Shown here one piece after another: positions 33,772-40,798 of a stretch of 64,000 nt of DNA (position 1 is the first letter of the stretch; the number at the start of each line of letters is the position of its first letter). The notes beneath the pieces are model-generated. The model searched no databases. It was not told the DNA's origin and saw only the letters and a program-made list of their open reading frames with translations. The translations under genes were made by a program, and so were the position numbers. Source of the DNA: Planctomycetota bacterium (lineage in GTDB: Bacteria > Planctomycetota > J058 > JAJDCQ01); the NCBI GenBank assembly GCA_029260755.1, contig JAJDCQ010000116.1:1-64000 (forward strand). The letters run 5' to 3'.

Positions 33772-34780
33772 GGCGGGGACCCTCCCCGGTGAGCTCGTCG
33801 ACGAGGCCGCGTAGATCTAGATCCGAGCGGCCGAGTCTCAACGGTTCGAGCGACAGGTGCCCGAACGGGCTGTACCACATTTGAACCCAGAATAGAGCCC
33901 GGCCGTCGACGCAGACTGCGACGAGACGCCCCTCTTCTCGTTTCGAGAAGAGCCTCAGGTCACGAGCTCGATGCAGACGCAGTCGAAGCTCCACGCGGGT
34001 GATCCAGTGCGCGACGCGCTCGGACTCGACGCACCAGACGTCAGACTCCGTCAGCGTCAACCCCGGCACATCCCGCCGAGCCCACCGAGCCCCGTCGGGC
34101 GCCTCCACTGACGGGACTCCATCGCCAACCGGCTGGCCGAAGCTCTCTTCGAGTGGGACGAGGTCGAGGATGAATGGGGGGTAGCTCCTCGAACGCAGGT
34201 CCCAGACGGTTGGAGCGCCCAGAGCGAGAGAAGTCGCGACGGCGACGACCGTCGCCCATCGGGACGGGCGCGCCAGGCACCGCCAGGCATGTGGCCACGC
34301 GACGAACGCACCGATACACGTCGCCGCGACGAGGCCAACCGTCATCGCAACGGGTGTAGCGGGCGACGTAACGAGGCTGGATAGGCCGCCCCAGGTGTGC
34401 TCGGGGCGGTTTGCAAAGAGGTTGCCCAGAAGAGCGCAACCGGAGCCGGCAACGAGAATCCCGAGCGCCCATCGACGTCGGGCCGCCGACTCGCCCTGAG
34501 CGGTGATCGACCGGGCCACGAGAAGCGACCCGAGAACACCGAGCACCCAAGCGGTGAGTCGACCAGGGCCGAGGTAGGGTAGGTCACCGACCCACGGACG
34601 AGCAGCGGGAAGCCAATACCAAGCGGGCTCGACCTCGGTCAGGACGAGCTCGCCGAGCAGGCGTGAGTGCAGGCCCAGGACTGTACTCGCGACGACGACG
34701 ACACCCGATGCAACGAGCATCGCGAGCGTTGAGGAGTCGACCGGGCCCGGCCGAGGCGCTTCGACGGAGCGGTCACTCAT
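33746..34780 (-). CDS. Membrane protein with C-terminal soluble domain, unknown function
   Basis: 344 residues; not recognised. The first 195 residues hold five or six hydrophobic segments (LAMLVASGVVVVASTVLGL, LTAWVLGVLGSLLVARSI, VAMTVGLVAATCIGAFVAW, VVAVATSLALGAPTVW). The last 140 are soluble, with beta-like strands (VESERVAHWITRVELRLRL, RLVAVCVDGRALFWVQMWY). TAGGATGG lies upstream of the ATG. It converges on the membrane protein at 32800-33771 with a 26-base overlap. Bases here look less extreme in GC than in the flanking kinase gene, a possible sign of separate origin. Confidence 0.65.
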   Translation of the reverse strand: MSDRSVEAPRPGPVDSSTLAMLVASGVVVVASTVLGLHSRLLGELVLTEVEPAWYWLPAARPWVGDLPYLGPGRLTAWVLGVLGSLLVARSITAQGESAARRRWALGILVAGSGCALLGNLFANRPEHTWGGLSSLVTSPATPVAMTVGLVAATCIGAFVAWPHAWRCLARPSRWATVVAVATSLALGAPTVWDLRSRSYPPFILDLVPLEESFGQPVGDGVPSVEAPDGARWARRDVPGLTLTESDVWCVESERVAHWITRVELRLRLHRARDLRLFSKREEGRLVAVCVDGRALFWVQMWYSPFGHLSLEPLRLGRSDLDLRGLVDELTGEGPRPTPGANDG

Positions 34781-34909
34781 GGGCGACCCATCCTACCCGC
34801 TCCGAGGCATCGAGGCTGACGGGATCGGGTCGCCGAGACTACAATCGAACGCTCGGCGGCACGCCGGGATCCCGAGCCACGCGTCTCGGATCGAGCGAGA
34901 AGGCGACCC

Positions 34910-35569
34910 GTGGACGAGCAGCTCCGAGAGCTCGAGCGGCGGTTCCGGAGGAGCGGCGATCCGATCGACGCCTCGCGATGGCTCCGCGCCCGCGCGGCGG
35001 CCGGCGACCTGCGGCCCCACGCCCTCGAGGTGCTGGCCCACCTCGGCCATGAGCCTTCGGTGCTGGCGCTCGGCCCCGCGTCGCGCTCGCTCGACCCGGA
35101 CGGCCCGCCCGGATGGTGCGCGTGGACCGACGCGTTCGGGCGCTGGGATCGAGAGATCGCCGTCCGCGCGGCGCTCGCCCTCGGGGATCTCATCCTCGAG
35201 GAGTGGACGCGCGTGCGACCCGAGGCGAGCACCCACGCACGGCCGCGGGCGGCGTTGAAGGCGGTGCGCGCCTGGCTCGAGGACCCGAGCCAGGACGGCA
35301 TCGCCGCCGTCGAGCGAGCCGCCGAGGCCTGCGCCGAGACGATCATCGCGGCCGTCGACGAGGGCTGGGGATTCGCCGCCGAGATGATCCGGTCGACGGC
35401 GTGGGGCGTCTCGCGGGGCGAGTCGTCGGGACGGGAGGCGGCCATCGCCGCGCTCCAGCGGCTGCACTTCCACTACCAGGAGCGCGACGGCGAGGCCTCG
35501 TACGAGTTCTTCATCCGCACGATGCGCGATGCGCTGGAGCCCTGGTGTCTCGCGAGCTCGGGCGAGTAA
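34910..35569 (+). CDS. Hypothetical helical protein
   Basis: 219 residues from a GTG with GAGAAGG 7 bases upstream. The start, LRELERRFRRSGDPIDASRWLRARAAAGDL followed by ALEVLAHLGHEPSVLALG, resembles a helical N-terminal motif that I recall from uncharacterised planctomycete and myxobacterial proteins; the positions are about 4-56. The rest is alpha-helical with conserved-looking AVRAALALGDLILEEW and AAVDEGWGFAAEMIRS. No signal peptide, membrane segment or catalytic motif is visible. It is followed closely by the 90-bp repeat and the DUF4058 gene. Confidence 0.6.
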   Translation: MDEQLRELERRFRRSGDPIDASRWLRARAAAGDLRPHALEVLAHLGHEPSVLALGPASRSLDPDGPPGWCAWTDAFGRWDREIAVRAALALGDLILEEWTRVRPEASTHARPRAALKAVRAWLEDPSQDGIAAVERAAEACAETIIAAVDEGWGFAAEMIRSTAWGVSRGESSGREAAIAALQRLHFHYQERDGEASYEFFIRTMRDALEPWCLASSGE

Positions 35570-35585
35570 TCACCACGCGCGCCTA

Positions 35586-35675
35586 TCGACGACGAGCACC
35601 GCGTGGGTGACGCCGTCCTCGTTCGCCTCGAGGCGACGCCGTCCCTCGGCGACGCCCTCCTCGAGGCGGGCGGCG
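35586..35675. repeat. 90-bp direct repeat, copy 1 (copy 2 at 36786-36875)
   Basis: 89 of 90 bases match 36786-36875, at an offset of exactly 1200 bases; the single difference is A35636 versus G36836. Copy 2 lies inside the coding sequence at 36518-37006, where it encodes LEEGVAEGRRRLEANEDG and flanking residues. Copy 1 lies in the gap between the hypothetical gene and the DUF4058 gene and has no start or stop of its own, so it is a gene fragment. Confidence 0.93.
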
Positions 35676-35725
35676 CCCGAGAGCAGCGCGTGACCGGTCG
35701 TGCTATCATCCCCCCGGAGAACCCC

Positions 35726-36514
35726 ATGGCGAAGCCCTTCCCGGGGATGGACCCCTGGCTCGAGCACCCCGACCTCTGGCGGGACGTCCACAACAGCCTG
35801 ATCGCCGCGATCCGCGACCAGGTGGCTCCGCTGGTCCGCCCCCGCTACGTGGTGCGCCTCGAGGAGCGGACCTACGTGGCGGACACGAGCGGCCTCGCCC
35901 TCGTCGGCTCGCCCGACGTCGCGATCGCGAGCGCGGCCGCGACGCCTCCCCCGAGCGGCAGCGCCGCTCCCGGGCGGTCCGGCGCGACGACGCAGGTCCT
36001 CGAGGTCTCGGTCCCCGTGCCGGACGTCGTCCGCGAGACCTGGCTCGAGGTGCGCCTCGCCCGCGAGGGCGACGTGGTGACGGTCGTCGAGATCCTCTCG
36101 CCCACCAACAAGCTGGCCGGCCACGGCCGCGTCCTCTACGAGCGCAAGCGAGCGACCGTCCTCGGGTCCCTCACCAGCCTCGTCGAGGTCGATCTCCTCC
36201 GATCGGGCGAGCCGATGCCCGTCGACGGGGCGAGCAGCCCGTCCGACTACCGGATCCTGGTCAGCCGCGGAGAGCGCCGGCCGCGCGCCGCGCTGCACGT
36301 GTTCTCGGTCCGCGACCCGATCCCCACCTTCGAGCTTCCCCTGCGAGCCGGCGACACCGAGCCCGTCGTCGACATCGGCGCGCTCCTCGACGCCCTCTAC
36401 GAGAGGGCTGCCTACGACTTGAGCATCGACTCCGGAGCCCCGCCGGTCCCCGCCCTCGGAAAGGCCGATCGAGACTGGGCGGACGAACGAGTCCGCAGCG
36501 CGGGCGGTCGGTAA
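35726..36514 (+). CDS. DUF4058 family protein
   Basis: 262 residues from an ATG with GGAGA 6 bases upstream. The family signature opens the protein (MAKPFPGMDPWLEHPDLW, HNSLIAAIRDQVAPLVRPRYVVRLEER). The core has beta-strand and acidic residues reminiscent of a restriction-like nuclease fold: TVVEILSPTNK with Glu and Lys, then YERKRATVL and SLVEVDLLR. DUF4058 proteins are common in planctomycetes and cyanobacteria and have no proven role; a nuclease-like fold is inference. The C-terminus interacts with none of the neighbours by overlap: the next gene is convergent, 3 bases away. Confidence 0.88.
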   Translation: MAKPFPGMDPWLEHPDLWRDVHNSLIAAIRDQVAPLVRPRYVVRLEERTYVADTSGLALVGSPDVAIASAAATPPPSGSAAPGRSGATTQVLEVSVPVPDVVRETWLEVRLAREGDVVTVVEILSPTNKLAGHGRVLYERKRATVLGSLTSLVEVDLLRSGEPMPVDGASSPSDYRILVSRGERRPRAALHVFSVRDPIPTFELPLRAGDTEPVVDIGALLDALYERAAYDLSIDSGAPPVPALGKADRDWADERVRSAGGR

Positions 36515-36517
36515 CGC

Positions 36518-37006
36518 CTACTGGCTCTGGTCCAGGTGGTCGTCCCAGACCTGGGAGCCCTTGTCGTGACCGCCGACGCCGCGGAAGAACGCCTCGGCGA
36601 GGATGTCGAGCGGCGGCACCTCGCCGTCGACCGAGACGAACTTCGGCCGGTAGACGGCGAAGCCTTCCGCGCTCGAGGCGCTCCGGTAGGGCACCACCAT
36701 CTCGAGCGACGCGGGCGCGCCGCCGAAGCGGCGGGCGTCGATCACGAGGGCGTCGGTCTTGCCGGCGTCGAGGGTGACGAAGCCGTCGACGACGAGCACC
36801 GCGTGGGTGACGCCGTCCTCGTTCGCCTCGAGGCGGCGCCGTCCCTCGGCGACGCCCTCCTCGAGGCGGGCGGCGACGAGGCGCTCGAGGCTGCGCTCGC
36901 CGTCGCGGGTGCGCTGGGCGAGCATCGGGATGAGCGTCTCGCCCTCGGAGACGCACCAGATCCCGTGCGCGGTGAAGAATCCGGCCAGCTCGGCGGTCGT
37001 CTCCAA
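36518..37006 (-). CDS. Hypothetical protein downstream of purB
   Basis: 162 residues; not recognised. It begins METTAELAGFFTAHGIWCVSEGETLIPML and has a soluble alpha/beta pattern (THAVLVVDGFVTLDAGKTDALVIDARR; LEMVVPYRSA) and ends DDHLDQSQ; quoted segments lie near 1-29, 68-92 and 101-110. No catalytic motif is seen. It starts 9 bases after purB on the same strand, so they probably share a transcript. It contains copy 2 of the 90-bp repeat (36786-36875), and looks intact, so it is the likely source of the fragment at 35586. Confidence 0.65.
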   Translation of the reverse strand: METTAELAGFFTAHGIWCVSEGETLIPMLAQRTRDGERSLERLVAARLEEGVAEGRRRLEANEDGVTHAVLVVDGFVTLDAGKTDALVIDARRFGGAPASLEMVVPYRSASSAEGFAVYRPKFVSVDGEVPPLDILAEAFFRGVGGHDKGSQVWDDHLDQSQ

Positions 37007-37015
37007 CGCGGCCGG

Positions 37016-38494
37016 CTAGACTTCGGGGAGGTCGGTGTCGCCGCCGCCGTCGTCCCCGAGGCGCTGCAGCGCCGGGTCGACGACGTCGCGGACGAACCGC
37101 TCCGTCTGGATGCGCGCGAGGCCGGTCAGCGCGACCGGGTCGGCCGCGACCGCGGCGATGCGCTCGGCCGCGGCCGCGAACGCGTCGTCGCCGGCGAGCC
37201 GCTCGAGGAGGTCGTTCGGGCGCCCCTCGTCGCGCACGACGACGAGCGCGGCGCGCGAGTGCTCGCGGATCCGCTCGTGGAGCGCCTGGCGGTCGCCGCC
37301 CGCCTTCACGCACGCGGCGAGCACCTCCTCCACGACGAGGAACGGCACCGAGTCGCGGAGGCGGCGATCCATCACCTTCGGCCAGACGATCAGACCACGC
37401 GCGACCGTGATCCAGAGGCCGAGGATCCCGTCGGTGGCAAGGAACGCCTGCGGCATGCCGATCCGGCGGTAGGCGCTGTCGTCGAGGCTGCGCTCGAGCC
37501 ACTGCACCGCCGCGGTCTCGCTGGTGGCCGTGGCTTGCGCGCGCACCAGCCGCGCGAGCGAGCAGATCCGCTCGCACTTCATCGGGTTGCGCTTGTAGGG
37601 CATCGCCGAGCTGCCGACCTGCCCCGCCCCCTGCGGCTCCTCGACCTCGCCGTCGTGGGCGAGCAGCCGGACGTCGGTCGCCCCCTTCGCGCACGCGTCG
37701 GCGAGCCGGCCGAGCGCCGCGACGATCCGGGCATCGATCGAGCGGGGGTAGGTCTGCCCCGAGACGGGCAGCACCGCGTCGAAGCCGAGGCGCTGCGCGA
37801 AGTCGCGCTCGAGCGCCACGACGCGGTCGGCATCGCCGTCCAGCAGCGCGAGGAAGGAGGCCTGCGTCCCGGTCGCCCCCTTGAGGCCGCGGATCGGAAG
37901 CTCGCGGGCGAGCCGATCGACCTCCTCGGTCGCGACGAGCAGCTCCTGGAGCCACATCGCCGCCCGCTTGCCGAGGGTCGTCGGCTGGGCGGGCTGGTAG
38001 TGGGTGTAGCCGAGGCAAGGGCGCGCCGCCTCGCGCTCCGCCAGGTCGCGGAGCGCGCGGACGGCGTGGGTCGCGCGGCGCCGGATGACGCCGAGCGCCT
38101 CCCGCCACTGGATGAGGTCGCCGTTGTCGGTGACGTCGCAGGAGGTCGCGCCGAGGTGAATGACCGGCGCCGCGGTCGGGCACTGCTCGCCGAACGCATG
38201 GATGTGGGCGACGACGTCGTGCCGCGTCCGCCGCTCGATCTCCCGCACCCGCTCGAAGGGGATCTCATCGCGAGCCGCGCGCATCTCCTCGACCGCACCA
38301 TCGGGGATCGCGACGCCAGCCGCCCGCTCCGCCTCGGCCATGGCGATCCAGACATCGCGCCACAGCCGATAGCGACGACCGGGCGCGAGCACCGCCGCGA
38401 TCTCTCGCCCGGCATAGCGGTCGATGAGCGGGTCGCCGGTGCCGCTCGAGGCGGCGGCCGGGACGGGCGGGGTGGGCGAAGAGGCGTCGGTCAT
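37016..38494 (-). CDS. purB: Adenylosuccinate lyase
   Basis: 492 residues. Splits adenylosuccinate to AMP and fumarate, and SAICAR to AICAR plus fumarate, in purine synthesis. Superfamily signature GSSAMPYKRNP at about 294-304 carries the catalytic Ser. Other family segments are THYQPAQPTT (His165 region) and HLGATSCDVTDN (113-124). The start ATG was chosen because the frame upstream has no homologous sequence; the first 20 residues are Pro/Ala-rich and poorly conserved, and no clear ribosome site is visible. The other members of the superfamily (argininosuccinate lyase, fumarase) fit the sequence less well. Confidence 0.93.
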   Translation of the reverse strand: MTDASSPTPPVPAAASSGTGDPLIDRYAGREIAAVLAPGRRYRLWRDVWIAMAEAERAAGVAIPDGAVEEMRAARDEIPFERVREIERRTRHDVVAHIHAFGEQCPTAAPVIHLGATSCDVTDNGDLIQWREALGVIRRRATHAVRALRDLAEREAARPCLGYTHYQPAQPTTLGKRAAMWLQELLVATEEVDRLARELPIRGLKGATGTQASFLALLDGDADRVVALERDFAQRLGFDAVLPVSGQTYPRSIDARIVAALGRLADACAKGATDVRLLAHDGEVEEPQGAGQVGSSAMPYKRNPMKCERICSLARLVRAQATATSETAAVQWLERSLDDSAYRRIGMPQAFLATDGILGLWITVARGLIVWPKVMDRRLRDSVPFLVVEEVLAACVKAGGDRQALHERIREHSRAALVVVRDEGRPNDLLERLAGDDAFAAAAERIAAVAADPVALTGLARIQTERFVRDVVDPALQRLGDDGGGDTDLPEV

Positions 38495-38986
38495 GAAGGA
38501 GTCGGGCTCCGGGCTCTCGGGCCGGGCACTCGGGGCGCGCGCGAGCGATCCTACCGGCGGGCCCAGCCAGTGTCCACGAAAGCCCGTCGACGACGCCTCC
38601 CCGGCGGCAGGGTCTCGCCATGCGGACCACCGCTCAACGCTAGCAAGCAAACCGAGAGTCGAGTCCTCGTCGACGAAGACCGTGAAGACACGAAAGCGTG
38701 GAGGAGGCTCCGCGCTGAGCTCGCGAAGGCCGGAGTGTGATCCACCGGCCCTCCTCGCCCCTCAAACTGTGAACTGCGGCCTGACCCCTGGAGTCCTGCC
38801 CCCCGGGGTCCGTGAGGGCAAGGCCGCGATCGCACGCCTTCGGCCTCGCGGATAGACTCACTCCAGAGGGTGACGTTCGCGAGTCGGCGCAACTGGTTTC
38901 CAATGCCTAGGCTCTTAGCTTTCGGGCGATTCGTACGGACCTGGAGTCGCCATCACGACGCCACGGTGCGGCCCGCATCGCACGCG
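38495..38986. other. Gene-free stretch with relics of two repeat types
   Basis: A 492-base interval between purB and a lipoprotein gene. Around 38664-38705 the phrase gacgaagaccgtgaagacac followed by gaaagcgtggagg looks like a single decayed arm of a 9-nt-unit hairpin. At 38780-38789 the motif CCTGACCCCT recalls the end of the REP-like elements near 12.3 kb. I see no open frame with signs of coding, and no clear promoter. Confidence 0.45.
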
Positions 38987-39673
38987 ATGACCAAGGGCAA
39001 CGTCGCTCTGGTGGCGGCGTGTCTCTTTGCGGCCAGCGGCTGCAAGTCGCTCGTGCCCTACCGGCCCGACCGCGAGGTGGTCCGCTCGATCCCCTCCGCC
39101 CTCGCTCGCGACGCGCTTCGCGACCTCCTCGTACGTGCCACAGCGTATCCGTATTCGGGGACCCTCGAGCAGATCGATGTCGGCGAGACCGAGCTCGGCT
39201 TCGTCTTCACCGACCAGGGCTCGCTCTTTCTTCCCGAAGTCCAGGCGAGCTTTCGCTACGACGAGCTCGATCCCCACGTCTACGCCTATGAGGGCGGGGC
39301 GGCCCGCGACCCGTTCGTGGTGCGGATGATCGGCCCGATCGAGAAGACGATCGGCATCAACGCCCACTACGGCTGCCTCTGGTTTCCGGGCGAGTCGCGG
39401 GAGGACGCCGAGAAGCTCGTCGATGCCCTGTCGAGCCTCCGGACCGCTGCGGGCGGAGCCGCCACGGGAGGCGGTGGGGCTGTCCCTCTCGCGGTCGAGT
39501 CGAGAGAGGTGGTGTGCCCCGAGTGCGGGACGGGACTCCCCGGAACCACCCGGTTCTGCGGCAAGGACGGGACCTCGCTCGCCCTCGCCGTGAAGTGCCC
39601 GGTCTGCGACCGCGGTTATCCCGCCGGCACGCTCTTCTGCCAGGACGACGGCGAGGCCTTACAAGGTCGCTGA
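38987..39673 (+). CDS. Lipoprotein with two C-terminal zinc ribbons
   Basis: 228 residues from an ATG that gives MTKGNVALVAACLFAASGC, with the lipobox cysteine at 19. The central part is a beta-rich domain (LEQIDVGETELGFVFTDQ; HVYAYEGG). The last 60 residues hold two short zinc-ribbon-like units: CPECG...FCGKDG and CPVCD...FCQDDG, the double-ribbon type usually found on cytoplasmic proteins. Zinc ribbons on a lipid-anchored, presumably periplasmic protein are unusual. No ribosome site is obvious, and a longer frame upstream (from 38870) cannot be excluded; that version would lack a proper signal peptide. Confidence 0.65.
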   Translation: MTKGNVALVAACLFAASGCKSLVPYRPDREVVRSIPSALARDALRDLLVRATAYPYSGTLEQIDVGETELGFVFTDQGSLFLPEVQASFRYDELDPHVYAYEGGAARDPFVVRMIGPIEKTIGINAHYGCLWFPGESREDAEKLVDALSSLRTAAGGAATGGGGAVPLAVESREVVCPECGTGLPGTTRFCGKDGTSLALAVKCPVCDRGYPAGTLFCQDDGEALQGR

Positions 39674-39830
39674 TGTTGCGCGGGGGCGGCTCGCCTCATC
39701 GGGTCATCATGGGGGTCAGATTCTATGAGTCTGTGAGGGCTCGAAACGCGCGGGATCGACGTGATGCTCAAGGATGTCGGCGCCTTGCGTCGCCGCGACG
39801 GCACTCCGCTCTTGCCGTGCACGCAGGGGG

Positions 39831-40034
39831 AGCTCGAGCGTGATCGAAGCCGCCTGGATCTGGCTCCGCTGGCAACCCCAGAGCAAGCTCTCGAGGTGGT
39901 ATCGGGAGCGCTACGGTGATGGCGCCAGTCGCGCAAAGCGAGTCGGCATTACGGCGCTCGCCCGCAAGCTGCTCGTCGCCTTCTGGAGGCTCGTGACTCA
40001 CGGCGTAGTGCCTGACGGCGCGGTGCTCACCGTC
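39831..40034 (+). pseudogene. Remnant of an IS110-type transposase
   Basis: About 65 residues in one frame match the C-terminal pattern of IS110/IS1111 transposases: VIEAAWIWLRWQP, LSRWYRERYG, then RVGITALARKLLVAFWRLVTHG. No start, catalytic DEDD domain or flanking element end is left; the sequence runs out into unrelated codons after about 40028. A lone GGGGGTCAG motif lies 110 bases upstream (39711-39719). The remnant sits in the 525-base gap before the toxin-antitoxin pair, suggesting that this site has received mobile DNA. Confidence 0.75.
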
Positions 40035-40198
40035 GCGAAGCGCCGGCAGCGAAGAACTCGCGTCACGAATCGAGCCTCGTTCCAGTCCACCCCCGCCGCC
40101 CCGCCTCGCGCCCACCCCCAATTGCGCGGGCCGGCCCCGACGAGCTCGTGGACCGTGCGGGTCGTGACGCCGACTCGAGCCACGGCTAAGATGAGCCC

Positions 40199-40432
40199 AT
40201 GACCGAGAGTGGGCAGAACCTCCTCAACCAGGCGCTTCAGCTCTCCGCCGACGAGCGCGCGGTGCTCGCGGCGAACCTGTGGGCGAGCCTCGAAGGTGAC
40301 TCCGACCCAGCCGTCGAGGCGGCGTGGGCTGACGAGATCCGGCGCCGACTGACACGAATCGAATCGGGGGACGAGCAGCCCGTCCCGTGGGGCGAGGTAA
40401 GGGACCGGCTGCGCGCGAAGTTCTCGCGTTGA
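40199..40432 (+). CDS. Antitoxin, putative addiction-module component family
   Basis: 77 residues. The pattern LLNQALQLSADERAVLAANLWASL followed by a helical acidic C-terminus (AAWADEIRRRLTRIESG...PWGEVRDRLRAK) is that of the small 'addiction module component' antitoxins (TIGR02574 type); segments are quoted from about 8-31 and 41-73. These are mostly helical proteins that wrap around a ParE/RelE toxin. The stop overlaps the start of the toxin gene by four bases (TTGA), so the two are co-translated. Confidence 0.9.
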   Translation: MTESGQNLLNQALQLSADERAVLAANLWASLEGDSDPAVEAAWADEIRRRLTRIESGDEQPVPWGEVRDRLRAKFSR

Positions 40433-40743
40433 AGCCGCTCCACTTCGCCCCTGCCGTCGAGGCGGAGATCGAAGCAGCTGGTGACTACTACGACGCTGAG
40501 CGCCCCGGTCTCGGCTCGAAGTTCCTGGACGCGATCGAGGACGCGTTGCGACGTCTGATGGAGCGACCCGCGGCCCATGGCCCGGCGTCAGGGACCAATC
40601 CCGACGAGGAGATCCGCCACGTCGCTGTCTGGCGCTTCCCGTATCGCATGGTCTTCCAAGAGCGAGAGGCTGACCTGCTCATCCTCGCGTGCATGCACGT
40701 TCGACGAGAGCCGGGCTACTGGCGGAATCGCCAGGACGGCTGA
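40429..40743 (+). CDS. ParE/RelE-type toxin
   Basis: 104 residues from a TTG that overlaps the antitoxin stop. Family features are AVEAEIEAAGDYYDAERPGLGSKF, FLDAIEDALRRLMERP, then the beta-strand tail VWRFPYRMVFQEREADLLILACMHVRREPGYW; each lies within about 8-99. ParE toxins inhibit gyrase and RelE toxins cut mRNA; the Y-x-A-E-R-P-G-L-G start and the C-terminal H-x-R-R-x-P-x-Y-W are of the ParE-like subgroup usually paired with this antitoxin. A GTG at 40387 would also be in frame but would lie inside the antitoxin gene. Confidence 0.9.
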   Translation: MKPLHFAPAVEAEIEAAGDYYDAERPGLGSKFLDAIEDALRRLMERPAAHGPASGTNPDEEIRHVAVWRFPYRMVFQEREADLLILACMHVRREPGYWRNRQDG

Positions 40744-40798
40744 CCGCCGATCGATCACTCGGGTTCGAGCTCACGCCGACGAGAGGTTCCTCCCGCCC

